From Phallusia mammillata (Eukaryota > Chordata > Ascidiacea > Phlebobranchia > Ascidiidae), in NCBI GenBank assembly GCA_003260075.1, contig QLIY01000839.1, positions 1 through 64,000 on the forward strand: a stretch of DNA of 64,000 bases. Direction: 5' to 3'. A program made the translations under genes and the position numbers. The notes under the pieces were generated by a model that was not told the origin of the DNA, did not search any database, and saw nothing but the letters and a program-made list of their open reading frames with translations. Every line of letters starts with the position of its first letter. The stretch's first letter is position 1. Shown here one piece after another: positions 21,726 through 34,197 of this stretch.

Positions 21726-24700
21726 ATGAGGGAATTCCCCGTGCTGCTGCTCGTGCTGGTGACGTCATTTCGTTGCGGCAACTCTCAACAAGCAGGAGTC
21801 AAGTTTAAGCTCAATCCTAACGGAGTTGGTGTATGTAAGTAAGATCACTGTTAGCAAATATGGTGAATGATGTATTACCAACATGTTGCCAATTTTTTAA
21901 CAGTAAAACTAGCAACATTACATTGATTAGGTATAACATACAACATATCGGAGGTGTTCGATTTTGGTCCATTAGAATCAGATAAATTAAATTGTTGCAA
22001 TCCCCAAAACGGTTAGATTAAAGTTACACTAGCCATAACCCGGGCCAGTTTTTTTTCCAGGGTAAATGCTGTATATTTATTGCATAACCACTTGATAAAC
22101 AGTAGCGTAAACAACAACCTGTTTAATGGTAATATTTGCATCAACTTGGTCGCTGCTTTCTTATGGGATATCATCTGTGCAGAGTACGGCCCGAATCACA
22201 GTACAAAGCCCGAATTAGGTAAAATCGCGGAACAAAAGATGTCGACTGTAACGTCAGGCCCGAATAGAAGCCATACCTTTACCTGTTGAAGTAGGAGCTA
22301 GGGACCCTAATACTTTGCTTTGCCCTGAGGGACATATTAGTATCAAATCGCAGTTGGGAAAATTCCATTAAGAGCGTACTGCGTCGAAGTCACAAAATGT
22401 GTTTAGTGAAATCAAATACCCCCCCCCCAAATCGCAGTTGGGAAAATTCCATTAAGAGCGTACTGCGTCGAAGTCAGATATTGTGTTTAGTGAAATCAAA
22501 TGTCGGCTTTGCATATTCGTTGCTTTGAATTTAAACCACACGTTGCGAAAATATTCGTTTGATGTTCCACTTTTTTTCTATATTTTATAGGTTTATGATG
22601 GCCTAACAATTTGGCGTTATTCAGAACTTGATACTTTTACAATTTACCAGACCAAGGCCATTAAACCGCTCTGGCGTTCACGCAATTTTGTTTTATTTAA
22701 TTCCGGTGTTCTAGCGGTGCTTGTCCAGACGTTGTGAAACGAACGACAATATTTATTTTCCGTGGAAAACGCAGCACACTTGGTTTGCTACGACAACTGT
22801 AGTTGCTGAAATAAAATGCAATCCAATTAAAAACATAACAGCCAGAGAACTTGTATGTATAGAATACAACAATCGCTGTTGACATCATCAGTGCAGTTAT
22901 GTTTTTTGAATAAATTACTTTTTAAGTCCGTGCATAGTGTTCCTCAAAAACCTCTTATTCGAAACGCCGGTTTGTCACAAGTTATGTCAAGCTGGAAAAA
23001 AAACGCAAAGACCACTTGTAGTCATATAACAAAGCACTAGCTAATGTAAACATGCTTTGGGGGCAATAACTGAGCGAAATCCAAATGACAAAACGACCTT
23101 CACTCTAAATTCATCGTAAGTTTATTTTGCTTTTTAACGTTTTGATCATTCAGTTAATGACCTTGGATTTCGTGAAGTGACTCGAATCAACAAAACTTTG
23201 CTGAACAATCTGATTGGATCTGTTGAAATTGGAGACGGCCTGACTCTGGAATATCAGTTTACAAAGTAAGTAAAATCAACTACCAGCCGGCGCTATTTAT
23301 CATGGAAGTTTTACATCGCGTTTATTTTATGTAAAAGAGGGCAAGAACTCGGCCAAATGGTCTAGTGCACCAGACCCATGATCGGGATTCGTCCCCGGGA
23401 GTGTCCTGGGTTCGAACCCCGTGTGAAAAAAAAATTATATCAAGGTTCTCTATGTATGCGCTTCACATGTTTTTATCAGCAACCAAAACAACAGTTGCAC
23501 CAAATTTATTATTAGACATGTTAAATCGCATTCTGTTTGAATAAGGAACTAGTGATGCTATTAAACAAAATGTATAGTCATAAGTCACCTAAAGCTGACT
23601 GATCGTTTCACTGTCGTATTGGCAAGTAGTATTTTACAGAAAGGTACTTTAGCATTTAGTTAGCCGGAGCGTAAATGGTGCTAAAACTACCCTGATGTGA
23701 CGTCAAACGTAGCACTTACGTAACTTCAGTTAAAACTTAACTTACTCGTCACATAATTGTATCATATATTTCGGATATTCTTGTTTGATCATGCTGTATC
23801 ACAAAAAAATAAGTTTTTTTGATTTTTGTTTACTTATTACCTTATTTGTTTGTTCGTTAAACCTAGCAATTACCTTCAAAACATCGAGTATGTCGGAGTG
23901 AAAACGACAAGTATGATTTCACCGAATTATCTCTTTGTTGTGGGGAGGGGCGGTTACATGGAAGTGGACGGGGATTTTACATTAACTATTAAAAGCAACG
24001 GGTAAGTTTAAAACTTAGACCAAAACTTAACTTTGCAAATGTTACGGCGTTTAAGTGCGTTTTTCCAAGTTATATGGTATTATGGTTATGATAACTCTGG
24101 TCTGCATTTATTCACTTGGCATGTTTTAAATGTTTACATTTAGAACGTCTGGTTTTATGACGTCATCTTTATGTGACGTCATGGCTTGCAATCCTAATTT
24201 TTCGGAAAGGGAGCAAATAAGATCAATCAGTTTTCTTTTAGGAGTAACGTTCATACAAAGATTAAGAACCTTCCATCTAATGCACGTGCGAACTGTTAAG
24301 ATGCAAATATTACAGGGTAATCCAGCAAACCATTTCCCCCCCCCCCCTATTAAAAGCAACGGGTAAGTTTAAAACTTAGACCAAAACTTAACTTTACAAA
24401 TGTTACGGCGTTTAAGTGCGTTTTTCCAAGTTATATGGTTATGATAACTCTGGTCTGCATTTATTCACTTGGCATGTTTTAAATGTTTACATTTAGAACG
24501 TCTGGTTTTATGACGTCATCTTTATGTGACGTCATGGCTTGCAATCCTAATTTTTCGGAAAGGGAGCAAATAAGATCAATCGGTTTTCTGTTGGGAGTAA
24601 CGTTCATACAAAGATTAAGAACCTTCTATCTAATGCACGTGCCAACTGTTAAGATGCAAATATTACAGGGTGACCCAGCGAACCATTTCGGACAAATACG

Positions 24701-27700
24701 CTGGCGTAAGTTTTAACTCTGCCACTGGAGTTGTCTTCGAAATAGATGTGTCAGATGGTTTTATTACGGTAAGAATAAGTAAAACAAATCAATAAAACTC
24801 TACAAATTCGGATTACAAAACACACGAAGCCAACATAGTAAACATTGCCTGTTTAAACGGGTTGAAAAAAACTATAGTTTTAAGAGCTGGCAAAAATGTC
24901 CTTAAACATCGATATATTACCAAAATATATGATCAATATAAAGCAATGTACCAATAATGACAATAAGCTATCTAATCACAGTGCACACTGTTTCGACCTA
25001 TTAGGTGCCCCCCCCCCCATATGATCAATATAAAGCAATGTACCAATAATGACAATAAGCTATCTACTGACAGTACACACTGTTTCGACCTATTTGGTCT
25101 CATCAGTGCTGTATAGGCTAGTCCTTATAAAACACTAAGACATTATAAGTCGAAACATTGTGCAGCGCCTGCAGATTATGTGATTAATTTCAGTAAATTT
25201 TTCAGATGAGCGATATTCAATGCGAACACTTTTGTGGGATGTTTAGTGTGTCGCTAGATGGCACTAAAGAACTGGGTTTTTCTGTTGACCCAATCGAAGA
25301 TGCTATGAAGGCTCATCTAGTTCAACAGGTCTTTGGTTATTATATCTAAATAATATATAAAATATTATTGTTTCATTTGTTTACAGGTTTGTGACGTATT
25401 TATACCGAAGCTTACGTCACAATTGAACGAAGTATTTTTAGATACTTTGCGTGAGTGTTTCTGTATTGCTTTTTATTATTACGATGCGGGTTAGTCTACT
25501 TATTTTCAAATAATGCTGTTTGATTCTAAAGCAGTGGTCTTCAACCTTTTTTGAAAGCGACCCAAATTTAAAAGAAAATTGAAACAGCATTTACACGCGA
25601 CCCCATTTTTTCCGATAGGGGTAATGCCGAAATTAAAACTATTTTCATGTAAATATGCCCGCTTAATTTTCAAGTAGACTTCAGTGTACATTATTACGCT
25701 CAAATGTTAGAACGCAAAAGTTTTATTAAATTCGGCTCTACCAGTTTGCAGAAATGAGTTAATTTATGTATTTTTCCCTATACCCTCTGTATCATTTTGG
25801 ACACAATGTGCCATTCATGGGTCTTTATCGCGTAACAATGGGTTGGATAACGTTTTTTTATGTATACTATTGCAACACAATGATTAGATTGTGACACGAG
25901 GTACCAAGATGTGCTGCAAAACTTGAGCAAAGGTTGCGAACTAGGACAAAAACGTGTCATTTTTTGGTAAAGTACTTAAAAGCCGATAGATTGAATTGAT
26001 AGCGACCCCAGAAAAAGTTCAGGCGACCCCACTTGGGGTCGCGACCCACAGGTTGAAGACCACTGTCCTAAAGTATCCATTAAGTTGATGAATAGATATT
26101 AAAATATGGAATTTAAAAAGTGGATACACTTTTACGTATTAAAAGTATTTTTTTTATCAGTATTAGTGTTTATTAGATCTGTACAAGCTTGTTTAACTAT
26201 TACTAAATTACGAACTAGGTCTATTTATATTAGATTCATAAAAGATTAACTGATAGGCATAAACAATTTACATGGTTGGGCTGCGGGCCGCACCCTTTAT
26301 ATAACACATACATTAAAATGTTAATTCAGCAAACCTAACTTCATTTAAAATCTAAACGTCTCCGCGGGCTGCGCAACCTTTATTCAATGATCCGCAGTTG
26401 ACCCAAGGGCCGTAGGTTGAACACCCCTGTTATAAACCAAGCAGAAAAACGTGGTTTGTTGTTCAGTTTACATGGATCTGACTGGTCCAATGAACGGCAC
26501 CAGACCCCCCCCCCCCAAGGGCCGTAGGTTGAACACCCCTGTTATAAACCAAGCAGAAAAACATGGTCTGTTATTCAGTTTACATGGATCTGACTGGTCC
26601 AATGAACGGTACCAGGGTTGACTTCTCACTTCTACCCGATGAAATCGAAATTGTCGACAACAATGTTTTGCTTTTCGCCGTCACGGGAAATGTTTATCCG
26701 GTTTCCAATCCTAGTGTAGAGTAAGTCGATTCCTTTATAACAGTACAGTTGTTTGTTACAGTAATTATTTCAGGTTACGTTTTTCTGGTAATGTTTTTCT
26801 AGTAGCAACGTTTATGGTAACTTGGAATGAGTTAAGTTTGTTTTGAGTTTTATTTCGCTCGGTGAACGACAACATAGTAACACTATAGCACTAAAACAAT
26901 TACCAAGTCTGAAATAGCGGCGCAACGTTGAAACGTTACGGAGCGCAAAACAATTGGTAAATGAGAGCTCATTTTGTTGTAAACAAGGATTTTAAAATTT
27001 TAAGTTTATTAAACTTCCTTTTACAAAATCTTGCTCATCAAAACCATTAAGATCTTCAACCTAAAACTTTATCCGTACGATTACAGGTACCCTTACCAGA
27101 TTGGGGAATTTCCCGAATTCTCAGTGACGTCACAAATGGCTCAGATGTTGATAAGCGACTATCACTTGAGGTCACTGTTCCACAGTATGCACGACAGCGG
27201 GCAATTAGAGTTTGAGATTCCAGACAGTTCGGTAAGATTTAAGATGGAAAATATAGGCGACGTTTGCTTGAGCGGAAGTTTTAATTGAAATTTTTCACAG
27301 ATACCCAGAGTTTTAGGACAAAGTGTTGGGTCCCTGATTTCGTTGTTGATTCCGGGTTTTCGCCCGTACGCCAACATGTAAGCTTTTGAAAAATGTCAGC
27401 GTTCTATTTGAATAAGAAACTGACGATGCTTTCTGGGATGAAATATAAGCTTATATATCCCCCCCCCCCGCGGAAGTTTTAATTGAAATTTTTCACAGAT
27501 ACCCAGAGTTTTAGGACGAAGTGTTGGGTCCCTGATTTCGTTGTTGATTCCAGGTTTTCGCCCGTACGCCAACATGTAAGCTTTTGAAAAATGCCAGCGT
27601 TCTATTTGAATAAGATACTGACGATGCTTTCTTGGATGAAATATAAGCTTATATATGTAAACATAAAAAACGGTGATGACTTTAGACTTAGTTTTCTCAG

Positions 27701-29290
27701 CAAAGTTTTCAATTCCGCGTTTATCAATTCCGCGTTTGCAACATCCGTTGTAGTTTGGCGGTTCCTAACTGTATGCATATTGCAACTTATTGGTCTTTTC
27801 CCCCTTTATGTGGTGTAATTCTTACCAAACATTTCAGGCCCTTGACATTTACCGCCCGGTCATCCGAAGTTCCAACATTTGAAGTTGACGAAAACTCGTT
27901 AAAAATCAATGGAAGTTTTGATTTTGCTCTTATGGTTCAACTTGAAAGTGGCGAAGATTTTGAAGCTATGGCCATTGACGCGGTACATATGACTTTGCTT
28001 TTTAAAGGTTTTCCGTTAAAAATTAAAGGGGAGTGTTTAGCGGTTTTAGCTTGTTGTTTGTTTGTTTAAATTTTAAAGCGATTTAAAGTTTTTGATTTGA
28101 AACGTTAAACTCTACCTTTAATAAATTAGCTGTATTTGTTTTCTACCTTTCACGTCATTGTGTTAATTATACGTCACTTTTCTTATTTCAGCGTTTCACA
28201 GCAGTTGGTGACGTAATATCGACAGAAAATGCGATCGGAATAAATCTCGATGACATAAAGTTTGACCTTGAACTCTCGAGGTCAAACGTTGGGGAATTTC
28301 CCTTCGGTATAATTGGAGCCTCACTTCAAGGCATATTGCCAGCGTTCGTTAAAACGACCATGAATGGTGAGATGGTTGAAATCATTCATCTAATATCTGG
28401 GTGTTAAACTTTTACACAAATTTTTCCCCACATACAGTTTTATTAAAAAACTCAACGCCCGCATGAGTTGAACTTCATCTAACGCTAAGATATAAGTTGA
28501 ACCTGGCTTTACAGGTTGGGTTCGAGTTTTAATAGAACAGTTTCGGGCTTGAATTCACACTCAGCCTCATTTTTACCAACTTTTCGTTAGCTTTGTTTGT
28601 TTTTTTAATTTGAATTGGGCGGGTTTCATACATGTACTTTCGATTTTCTACCGATATTTCAGGCATGTTTATAACTCTTATCTAACGTGTTTCTTCTATA
28701 GGGTACCTCTTGTTTAAATTTAATAGGGTCCTTTTTACAGCATCTGTCACTAGCCAGGGTATGAAAAGTTTTAAACCAACAAGAGATCAGATTTAAACCC
28801 ATAACATTGCTACTTCTGTGGCTGACACCCTTATACTTGACCTGCAAGGTGCTATGTCATGTTTTTTGTGTGCAGAAATCCTAAACCAGGGAGTCACTAT
28901 TCCAGAATTTCTTACCATGGAGTTGTACAATTTAAACGCTACAAAACGCAAGGTAATAATTTCCATACCACCTTAAATTAAAAGTCAAGGTTTCCGTCAG
29001 TGTATAGACCAGTGGGGGATTTTTTAAATTTGAGACCTAAGCTCTGGGAATATGACCTGATTTTGTATGGTTTAGCATCTACTATGCAGTATATTATGCA
29101 GGAATGTAAATGTTTTGAATCGTTGAAGCAGGAATTTGTCAAAAAGGGTTGAGAACGATTGGTATATACTGTGTTGTTAAAATATTTGAAATGCAACATT
29201 AAGCTGGTATCTTGTGACTTGTATTTTTGCTTTCATATGTCCTTTTAACAGAACGCCTTGGAGATAACGGCAGACCTAAGGATCAATTGA
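21726..29290 (+). CDS. BPI/LBP family protein, gene 2
   Basis: Thirteen exons: 21726-21834, 23154-23265, 23867-24001, 24669-24768, 25206-25328, 25387-25450, 26579-26720, 27087-27231, 27301-27377, 27838-27982, 28192-28366, 28876-28952, 29252-29290. They join in frame to 480 codons. Phases at all twelve introns equal those of gene 1, and seven exons have identical lengths (112, 64, 145, 77, 145, 175 and 77 nt), so the two arose by tandem duplication. Residues 1-20 are a signal peptide. Cys195 matches the conserved C-terminal member of the disulfide. Its partner region has two cysteines, Cys158 and Cys162. SDYHLRSLFHSMHDSG in exon 8 and MPLTF in exon 10 are family landmarks. Likely an extracellular lipid or LPS binding protein. 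Exon 9 is duplicated at 27499-27575, and exons 4 and 7 have partial copies, each beside a C run. No close AATAAA was found; one lies at 29552. Confidence 0.9.
23349..23426 (+). mobile_element. tRNA-like SINE head with A tail
   Basis: TGGTCTAGTGCA resembles a pol III box A and CTGGGTTCGAACCCC is a good box B, spaced as in a tRNA. An A-rich stretch (GAAAAAAAAATT) follows directly. The acceptor ends do not pair, so this is a tRNA-derived repeat and not a tRNA gene. It lies in intron 2 of BPI gene 2. Confidence 0.55.
24348..24690 (+). repeat. Duplicate of 23988-24335, exon 3 end to exon 4 start
   Basis: After a 12-nt C run the end of exon 3, its donor and the whole intron are repeated with scattered differences. 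The first copy breaks off inside exon 4. This is the pattern of two overlapping, unmerged contigs. The complete exon 4 is in the second copy. Confidence 0.75.
25532..26065. mobile_element. Non-autonomous hAT transposon
   Basis: Left end CAGTGGTCTTCAACCT, right end AGGTTGAAGACCACTG. The 8-bp target duplication is TTCTAAAG (25524-25531) against TCCTAAAG (26066-26073), 7 of 8. It lies in intron 6 of BPI gene 2. Confidence 0.85.
26279..26430. mobile_element. hAT-type fragment, GGGCCGC/GTTGAACACCCCTG end
   Basis: GGGCTGCGGGCCGCACC at the left and GGGCCGTAGGTTGAACACCCCTG at the right resemble the ends of CAGGGGT-type hAT elements. The outer left end is missing. Confidence 0.45.
26467..26504 (+). 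other. Partial second copy of BPI gene 2 exon 7
   Basis: The first 38 nt of exon 7 after a good acceptor, cut by a C run at 26505-26516. The intron end and complete exon then repeat, with the exon at 26579-26720. Confidence 0.75.
27499..27575 (+). other. Second copy of BPI gene 2 exon 9
   Basis: A full 77-nt exon with acceptor and donor, differing from 27301-27377 by few bases (one Gln to Arg change). A C run at 27459-27469 separates them and the flanking intron is also duplicated. Probably the other haplotype. Confidence 0.75.
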
Positions 29291-30779
29291 AAACTAAGAC
29301 CGACTAACAACAATGATATGACGGCCATTTAGACATCCTGCAATCTTTTCAACACAATTATACTTGATTTTTTTGTGTGTTGTGTGTTTCGTTTAATTAC
29401 GAACTTAATGTTTCAAATACAAACAACTTCCTATGTTAAGTTTATAAAGCTCTTCTGCCAAATGTATTTTTATTCCGACGTTTTGACGTCCTATACAGGT
29501 CGCCTTCATCAGGGTAAATAACACTGAATGCGAGAAGTACAGTGCACGATAAATAAAGGAAAAGGAATCAAACGCAAGCACGATAACCAGCAATGATTGT
29601 GCCTTTAATCTTTGAGCAGGTGCCTGTAGCACGCTGAAACTTCCTGTATAACTAACAAACTGATCAATTTGAAACGAAAATCATAGTACGCCAGGCCTAT
29701 TGAAAGCGTTATACCGTTATACTGCATCGAGGCTTCAGTGTTGATCCCAGCTATTCATTTATGCCAATCTGAAACGATTTTCGACCCCGTACCACGACCC
29801 AGGATGCTCGTGACGGTGATGACGTTACGGTATTGCGTCATCCCAATAGGCCAGGCAGTTTGAAAGAACGTGACACTATGTTAGTGCAGAGCAGAGGGGA
29901 TTAATAAAGCAACACAATAAAAATAATTTGTAGTATTTAAAGGACAGACGCGGGGAGATTTCTTCTACTTGAGGCAAATTGCTAAATGACTGAGCGCTGC
30001 TTCCCTCAGGGCTGTTTCGTCTGAAGCAAAGCAACAAAGCACTTTGAAACAAGTTGTTGTGGTGGATTTTGGGCAGCCAGCTGAGTTGCAAAAGTTTTTT
30101 TTAGTAAAGTAACGACATGAGCTCTATATCAGTCAGTCCGCAAGTGGATTAAATGGCTGACAATACGTTTTGTAAAGAACTGTACTAGCATTGCGTTGTG
30201 CTGTTTAGGCTTTACTAGCATTTGCGTTGCGCTGTTTACCTTGCAGTAGGCCTCAATAACAATTGCTTATGTAGAGTTGGTTAAAGCTGGTTTCCAAACG
30301 AGCTTCGTGCAGTGAGTGAAGAATTTTTGAAATTGCTTAACCTTTTTTGGCGTAAAACAGGCCATTTAGTCAGCCTTTGGGCATGTACATATGACAAAGG
30401 TGTATATACATAGTTGGTTAAAGCTGGTTTCCGAACGAGCTTCGTCTGGCTGTAGTGAATTGTTTTTAAATGCTTTAACCCTATACTTGGGTATAAAACA
30501 GGTCATAAAGTCAGCACTTGCGCACGTTGTGGCGAAAGCGTATATCTGAAAAATAGGAAGCATCTATGGTAAAACTATTTCCTAGCTCGTACATTTCTGG
30601 CAACAGTCACTTATTATAACCGACGAGGGTTTTAGGTGAACTGCCCTTAGGGGAATAACTTCACCGAAATCCGGGCAATGTTTCATTTCTTCCTGATCAA
30701 ATTTCATTGGCGCATTACGTTCAAGCGCAGGTCAGACAGAGTTTTATTTGTATTTGTTTGTTTTTATGTTACTGTAAAC
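29291..30779. other. Downstream of BPI gene 2, repeat-rich, no gene
   Basis: Holds AT-rich sequence, a fragment around 29690-29740 (GTACGCCAGGCCTATTGAAAG) related to the SINE-linked repeat near 38885, and two similar stretches with TTGGTTAAAGCTGGTTTCC at about 30277 and 30415. No exon is seen. Confidence 0.4.
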
Positions 30780-30870
30780 CAGGGGTCGGAAACCTTTGTC
30801 ATTCCGCGGGCCAAAATCCAGATCAGTCAAGCCACGGCGTGTCTTCGTGATTTTTCACTAATAATTCCGT
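30780..30870 (+). mobile_element. hAT-type left-end fragment
   Basis: CAGGGGTCGGAAACCTTTG followed by CCGCGGGCCAAAATCC is a typical CAGGGGT-type left end. No right end is found, possibly because the next element inserted nearby. Confidence 0.45.
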
Positions 30871-30955
30871 TAGGTTTACTGTTTATGTTACTAAAACTCT
30901 TAAGTTTTAGTCTTAAAGCAAAACTTTCAACTTTGATGCAATCTTTGTATATAAT

Positions 30956-31342
30956 CAGGGTTGCCATACCGTCCTTATTTCTAATTAAGATTTGTCCTTA
31001 TTTTGAAGGGCTATGTCTTAGAAAAGTTCATTGTCCTTATTTCTAAGAAATGTCCTTATTTTTGACTGGAGTCCTTATTTTGTCTTATTTTCAACAATTA
31101 CTATAGTCAAATCCCTGCGACAAGTAGAAGTAAACCTAGAACTGGCCTGTCGTGAGATGCACGAAGTATTTTCTACGAACAACGAGTTGCTGGAAAAGAT
31201 TGTTTATGGCCAAAATATTGCAAATATTATGTCATGGCTCGTATAAATGCAAAAATTTATTAAAAAACGTTTGTTTCGTTTCGCATTAAAATTTATTTTT
31301 TTAGTTGTCCTTTTTTTTTGTTTCAAGTCGATGGCAACCCTG
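30956..31342. mobile_element. TIR element, CAGGGTTGCCAT type
   Basis: Left end CAGGGTTGCCATACC, right end GATGGCAACCCTG, with a perfect 8-bp duplication TATATAAT at 30948-30955 and 31343-31350. Internally it repeats TGTCCTTATTT several times. A related fragment lies at 52017-52105. Ends and target length fit a hAT-type MITE. Confidence 0.8.
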
Positions 31343-32884
31343 TATATAATGTTAGGTTCGTAGTGTAAGCGTTTTCAATTAAGACGCAAACTGTATTGCT
31401 TAAACGTTTCAAAGGTCATGCTTTTTAATAACTTTGTAGCATGCAAATAGCGAACCACATGTTCTTATGCAATGCGCCGTAAGTGATATGTGAGCTTTAG
31501 AGCTTGTATTGGCGAGAACAGTCTGAAAGCTATAACTTTAGTGTGCTATGGTAATTATCCACGCTTGACTACGTAGGTAAATAGTGAATGCAGTAAATTG
31601 TAGTTTATAACTGAACTCATAAGTTTTACTACCGACATGTACAGGCTTGCGTGACAAAATATCATTATTATGATATTTCACGTACTCATGAGATATGATA
31701 CGCTGATTCAGATTGTCATGAAACTATATTTAGAAATCCCAAGAAAAGTGGAGAACATTAGTCCTGAAAACTTTGTAACAACCCCCCCCCCTGATTCAGA
31801 TTGTCATGAAACTATATTTAGAAATCCCAAGAAAAGTGGTTATAAGAACATTAGTCCTGAAAACTTTGTAACAGAAAGTTGCAATATTGATACAACCAGC
31901 AGGTTGTATCAGCAGGCTCATATATTTTGATAAAATGTATTTAAACACCGAAGTTTATTCTTAAGTATTCAAGAAACTGCAAATGAATTTGCAAAAAGCA
32001 TGCATGGAGCATTTAAATTTCTCGTGATCTGAGGCCTGTGAATAATTGTTAGTAGGGGGAGTGTCTGGTAGAACTTTGTAATACTGTATGTCACAATGAC
32101 TTAACATAGGCGATTAATTAGGGCTTCAAAAATTAAGTGGGCGTTGCCGTTAGTCCGCATAGCTTTATCACGCCAGTTTATGAGATTTGACAGGAAGCAA
32201 TTAATTGTCGGTCGTCAACGGTTATTTGCAGTTCTGTGTTTTAAAATCTTTTCGCAACTTGAGGCCATTTTGCATGCACGATTTGAAACACTTAACCCGC
32301 TTAATAAACCAACTTTCTAAAGAGCAATTTTGGTCTGTGTGAAAGTGTTAATGATTAAACTAGGCAGAATGGACACAGGGGAACCTTAAAGACAGATATC
32401 TACTTGGCTATGCATAAATGCATGAAGCTCGTTTACAAATTCGCAATAGAATAGCAGCTACTTGAGTGCAAAAAACTCGCTATGTCATATAGTGTATTTG
32501 TTAGAACCTTTCTTTAAGGTTTGTTTTCATATAAACCACTACCAATTACCTTCAATTGCTGTGATTTTTGTAGTGTTCAATGTTAAACATATTACTGGTA
32601 TAAACAATTCGTGCTTAGCAATCACTTGTTTTTGGAAGTATTTTTGCTTATTCTTTATCAAATCACACCAAAGATTGTTCTTGCAAGACGTGACTGGTTG
32701 ACTGAATGCTGAAATATTTTTATAGTCATTAAACATACCCAACTTTGAGGGTTAAAAAAATTAAGTCAACAGTGATTATGTTTCGATTATCAAAACAGCA
32801 ACAAAAATGCCACAATGGCATTACAATAAAGAAGGACAGGTGCTGACAAAGACCAGCCAAAACACTATACATGTGGTCATATCG
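31343..32884. other. Intergenic, no gene seen
   Basis: AT-rich sequence. About 31700-31781 repeats after a C run at 31782-31791. No supported exon. Confidence 0.4.
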
Positions 32885-33016
32885 TCACAGAAAATTAACA
32901 TTCTTGCCAGAACGTGGTCGAAGTGGAGGCAGCTTTATCGGTTTACCGCTAAGCTGTGTTGCGCAAGTAAGTAGAAAACCGCAGAGATAAAGCGGAATCG
33001 CTCTGAATGTTGACAT
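32885..33016 (-). CDS. Possible small secreted cationic peptide
   Basis: A 43-codon frame that starts like a secretory precursor: about 24 residues with a hydrophobic core (IPLYLCGFLLTCAT), then a short basic, proline-rich end (KPIKLPPLRPRSGK plus five residues). It contains a Gly-Lys pair of the type used for amidation. Not recognised as any known peptide. The second copy of the same segment (33075-33230) has a stop codon eight codons after the ATG and other differences, which argues against strong coding constraint. It may be a chance frame. No homology could be tested. Confidence 0.2.
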   Translation of the reverse strand: MSTFRAIPLYLCGFLLTCATQLSGKPIKLPPLRPRSGKNVNFL

Positions 33017-33889
33017 GTTTATCTGAGGTCGATCTTGAGGCTTCTTTGAACGATACAAGGTGAACCCCCCCCCCAACGTGGTCGAAGTGGAGGCAGCTTT
33101 ATCGGTTTACCGCTAAGCTGTGATGCGTAAGTAAGTACAAAACCGCTGAGATAAAGCTAAATCGCTCTGAATGTTGACATGTTTATCTGAGGTCGATTTT
33201 GAGGCTTGTTTGAACGATGCAAAGATCACAACTTGTAGTTGTTTCGTTAAAGCGATGAGCTTTGGGCAGTTTGAGGGAATTTTTTAAACGTAGATGTTGC
33301 TCGACCAATCACAAGCTTGCTGTAGATCATGTGACTTTATAAGTGATTCTAGTCGAATTTTGAATCTCAATGTTGATCCAGAAAGATATAAATATAGAAG
33401 TTTTGTTGTTAAATATTGCTTAAGTTTACTGCAAATAGATTTTGAATAACTTTAATATCATACTTCATGTTATTCCAATATACTGGAAATAAACTTCAAC
33501 AATTCCATCAAAAATACTTATTAAAAAAAACAATAAATTGTACAATTCTTGGCACAAGTAATAAGTTGAACCATGTTGGTTTATGTTGACCGGCTGATTT
33601 CGTTTAAGATTTTTGAAAAAATTTTCCTTGATGTATCCAAACCTTCTGCGCTCTCTGTGTAGTTCGCTTCACATACATTTAGCTTATTTGGTTGAGACAG
33701 ATTACGTTCATGGTGTGACTACAGTGAGAAATTATAGGACACAAATTATTCAGTTATAATAAGATGGAAACAAAAAATAGCACATCGTATAATTGAGTAA
33801 ATAGTCAGGCAAAAAAACATACTCACATCTTATATTCAGCCGAAAATTAAAGTTGTATTCAGTAGTCATTGTTAAATGCTAATTCCTAT

Positions 33890-34197
33890 GATAAGTAAGC
33901 GACACACAGTGCACATTGTTTCGACCTATAATGTCTCATCAGTGCAGCTGGTGACAAGAAGGCCTTGTTGGCTAGAGTAGACATCCAACAACACTCCAAT
34001 TTGTTGAGTAACAAGTTTATGCCCAGTTGTGACATCCAACAGAATTGGTGAGGCATGGTTTTTCAGTCTATTACTCCAACAAACATGAGTGTCGTAATGT
34101 GGTGTTACACATGTAGCCAGTACGACCTGTCACCAGATGCACTGTTGAGACCTCATATAGGTCGAAACAGTGTGCACTGTCTGCAACTTACTTATCG
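33890..34197. mobile_element. MITE with about 70-bp terminal inverted repeats
   Basis: The left arm runs from GATAAGTAAGC through CAGTGCACATTGTTTCGACC to CAGTGCAGCTGGTGAC. The right arm is its inverse, from GTCACCAGATGCACTGTTGA through GGTCGAAACAGTGTGCACTG to ACTTACTTATC. Single arms occur near 9311, 18225, 19592, 24979, 36125 and 62917. The family is not recognised. Confidence 0.7.

Noticed and set aside
23349..23426. Functional tRNA gene
   Set aside because: Box A and B are present but the acceptor stem does not pair and an A tail follows, so it is SINE-like.
30678..31246. Open frames of 122 and 71 codons
   Set aside because: They overlap a hAT-type fragment and the TIR element at 30956-31342, and no transposase motif is visible.
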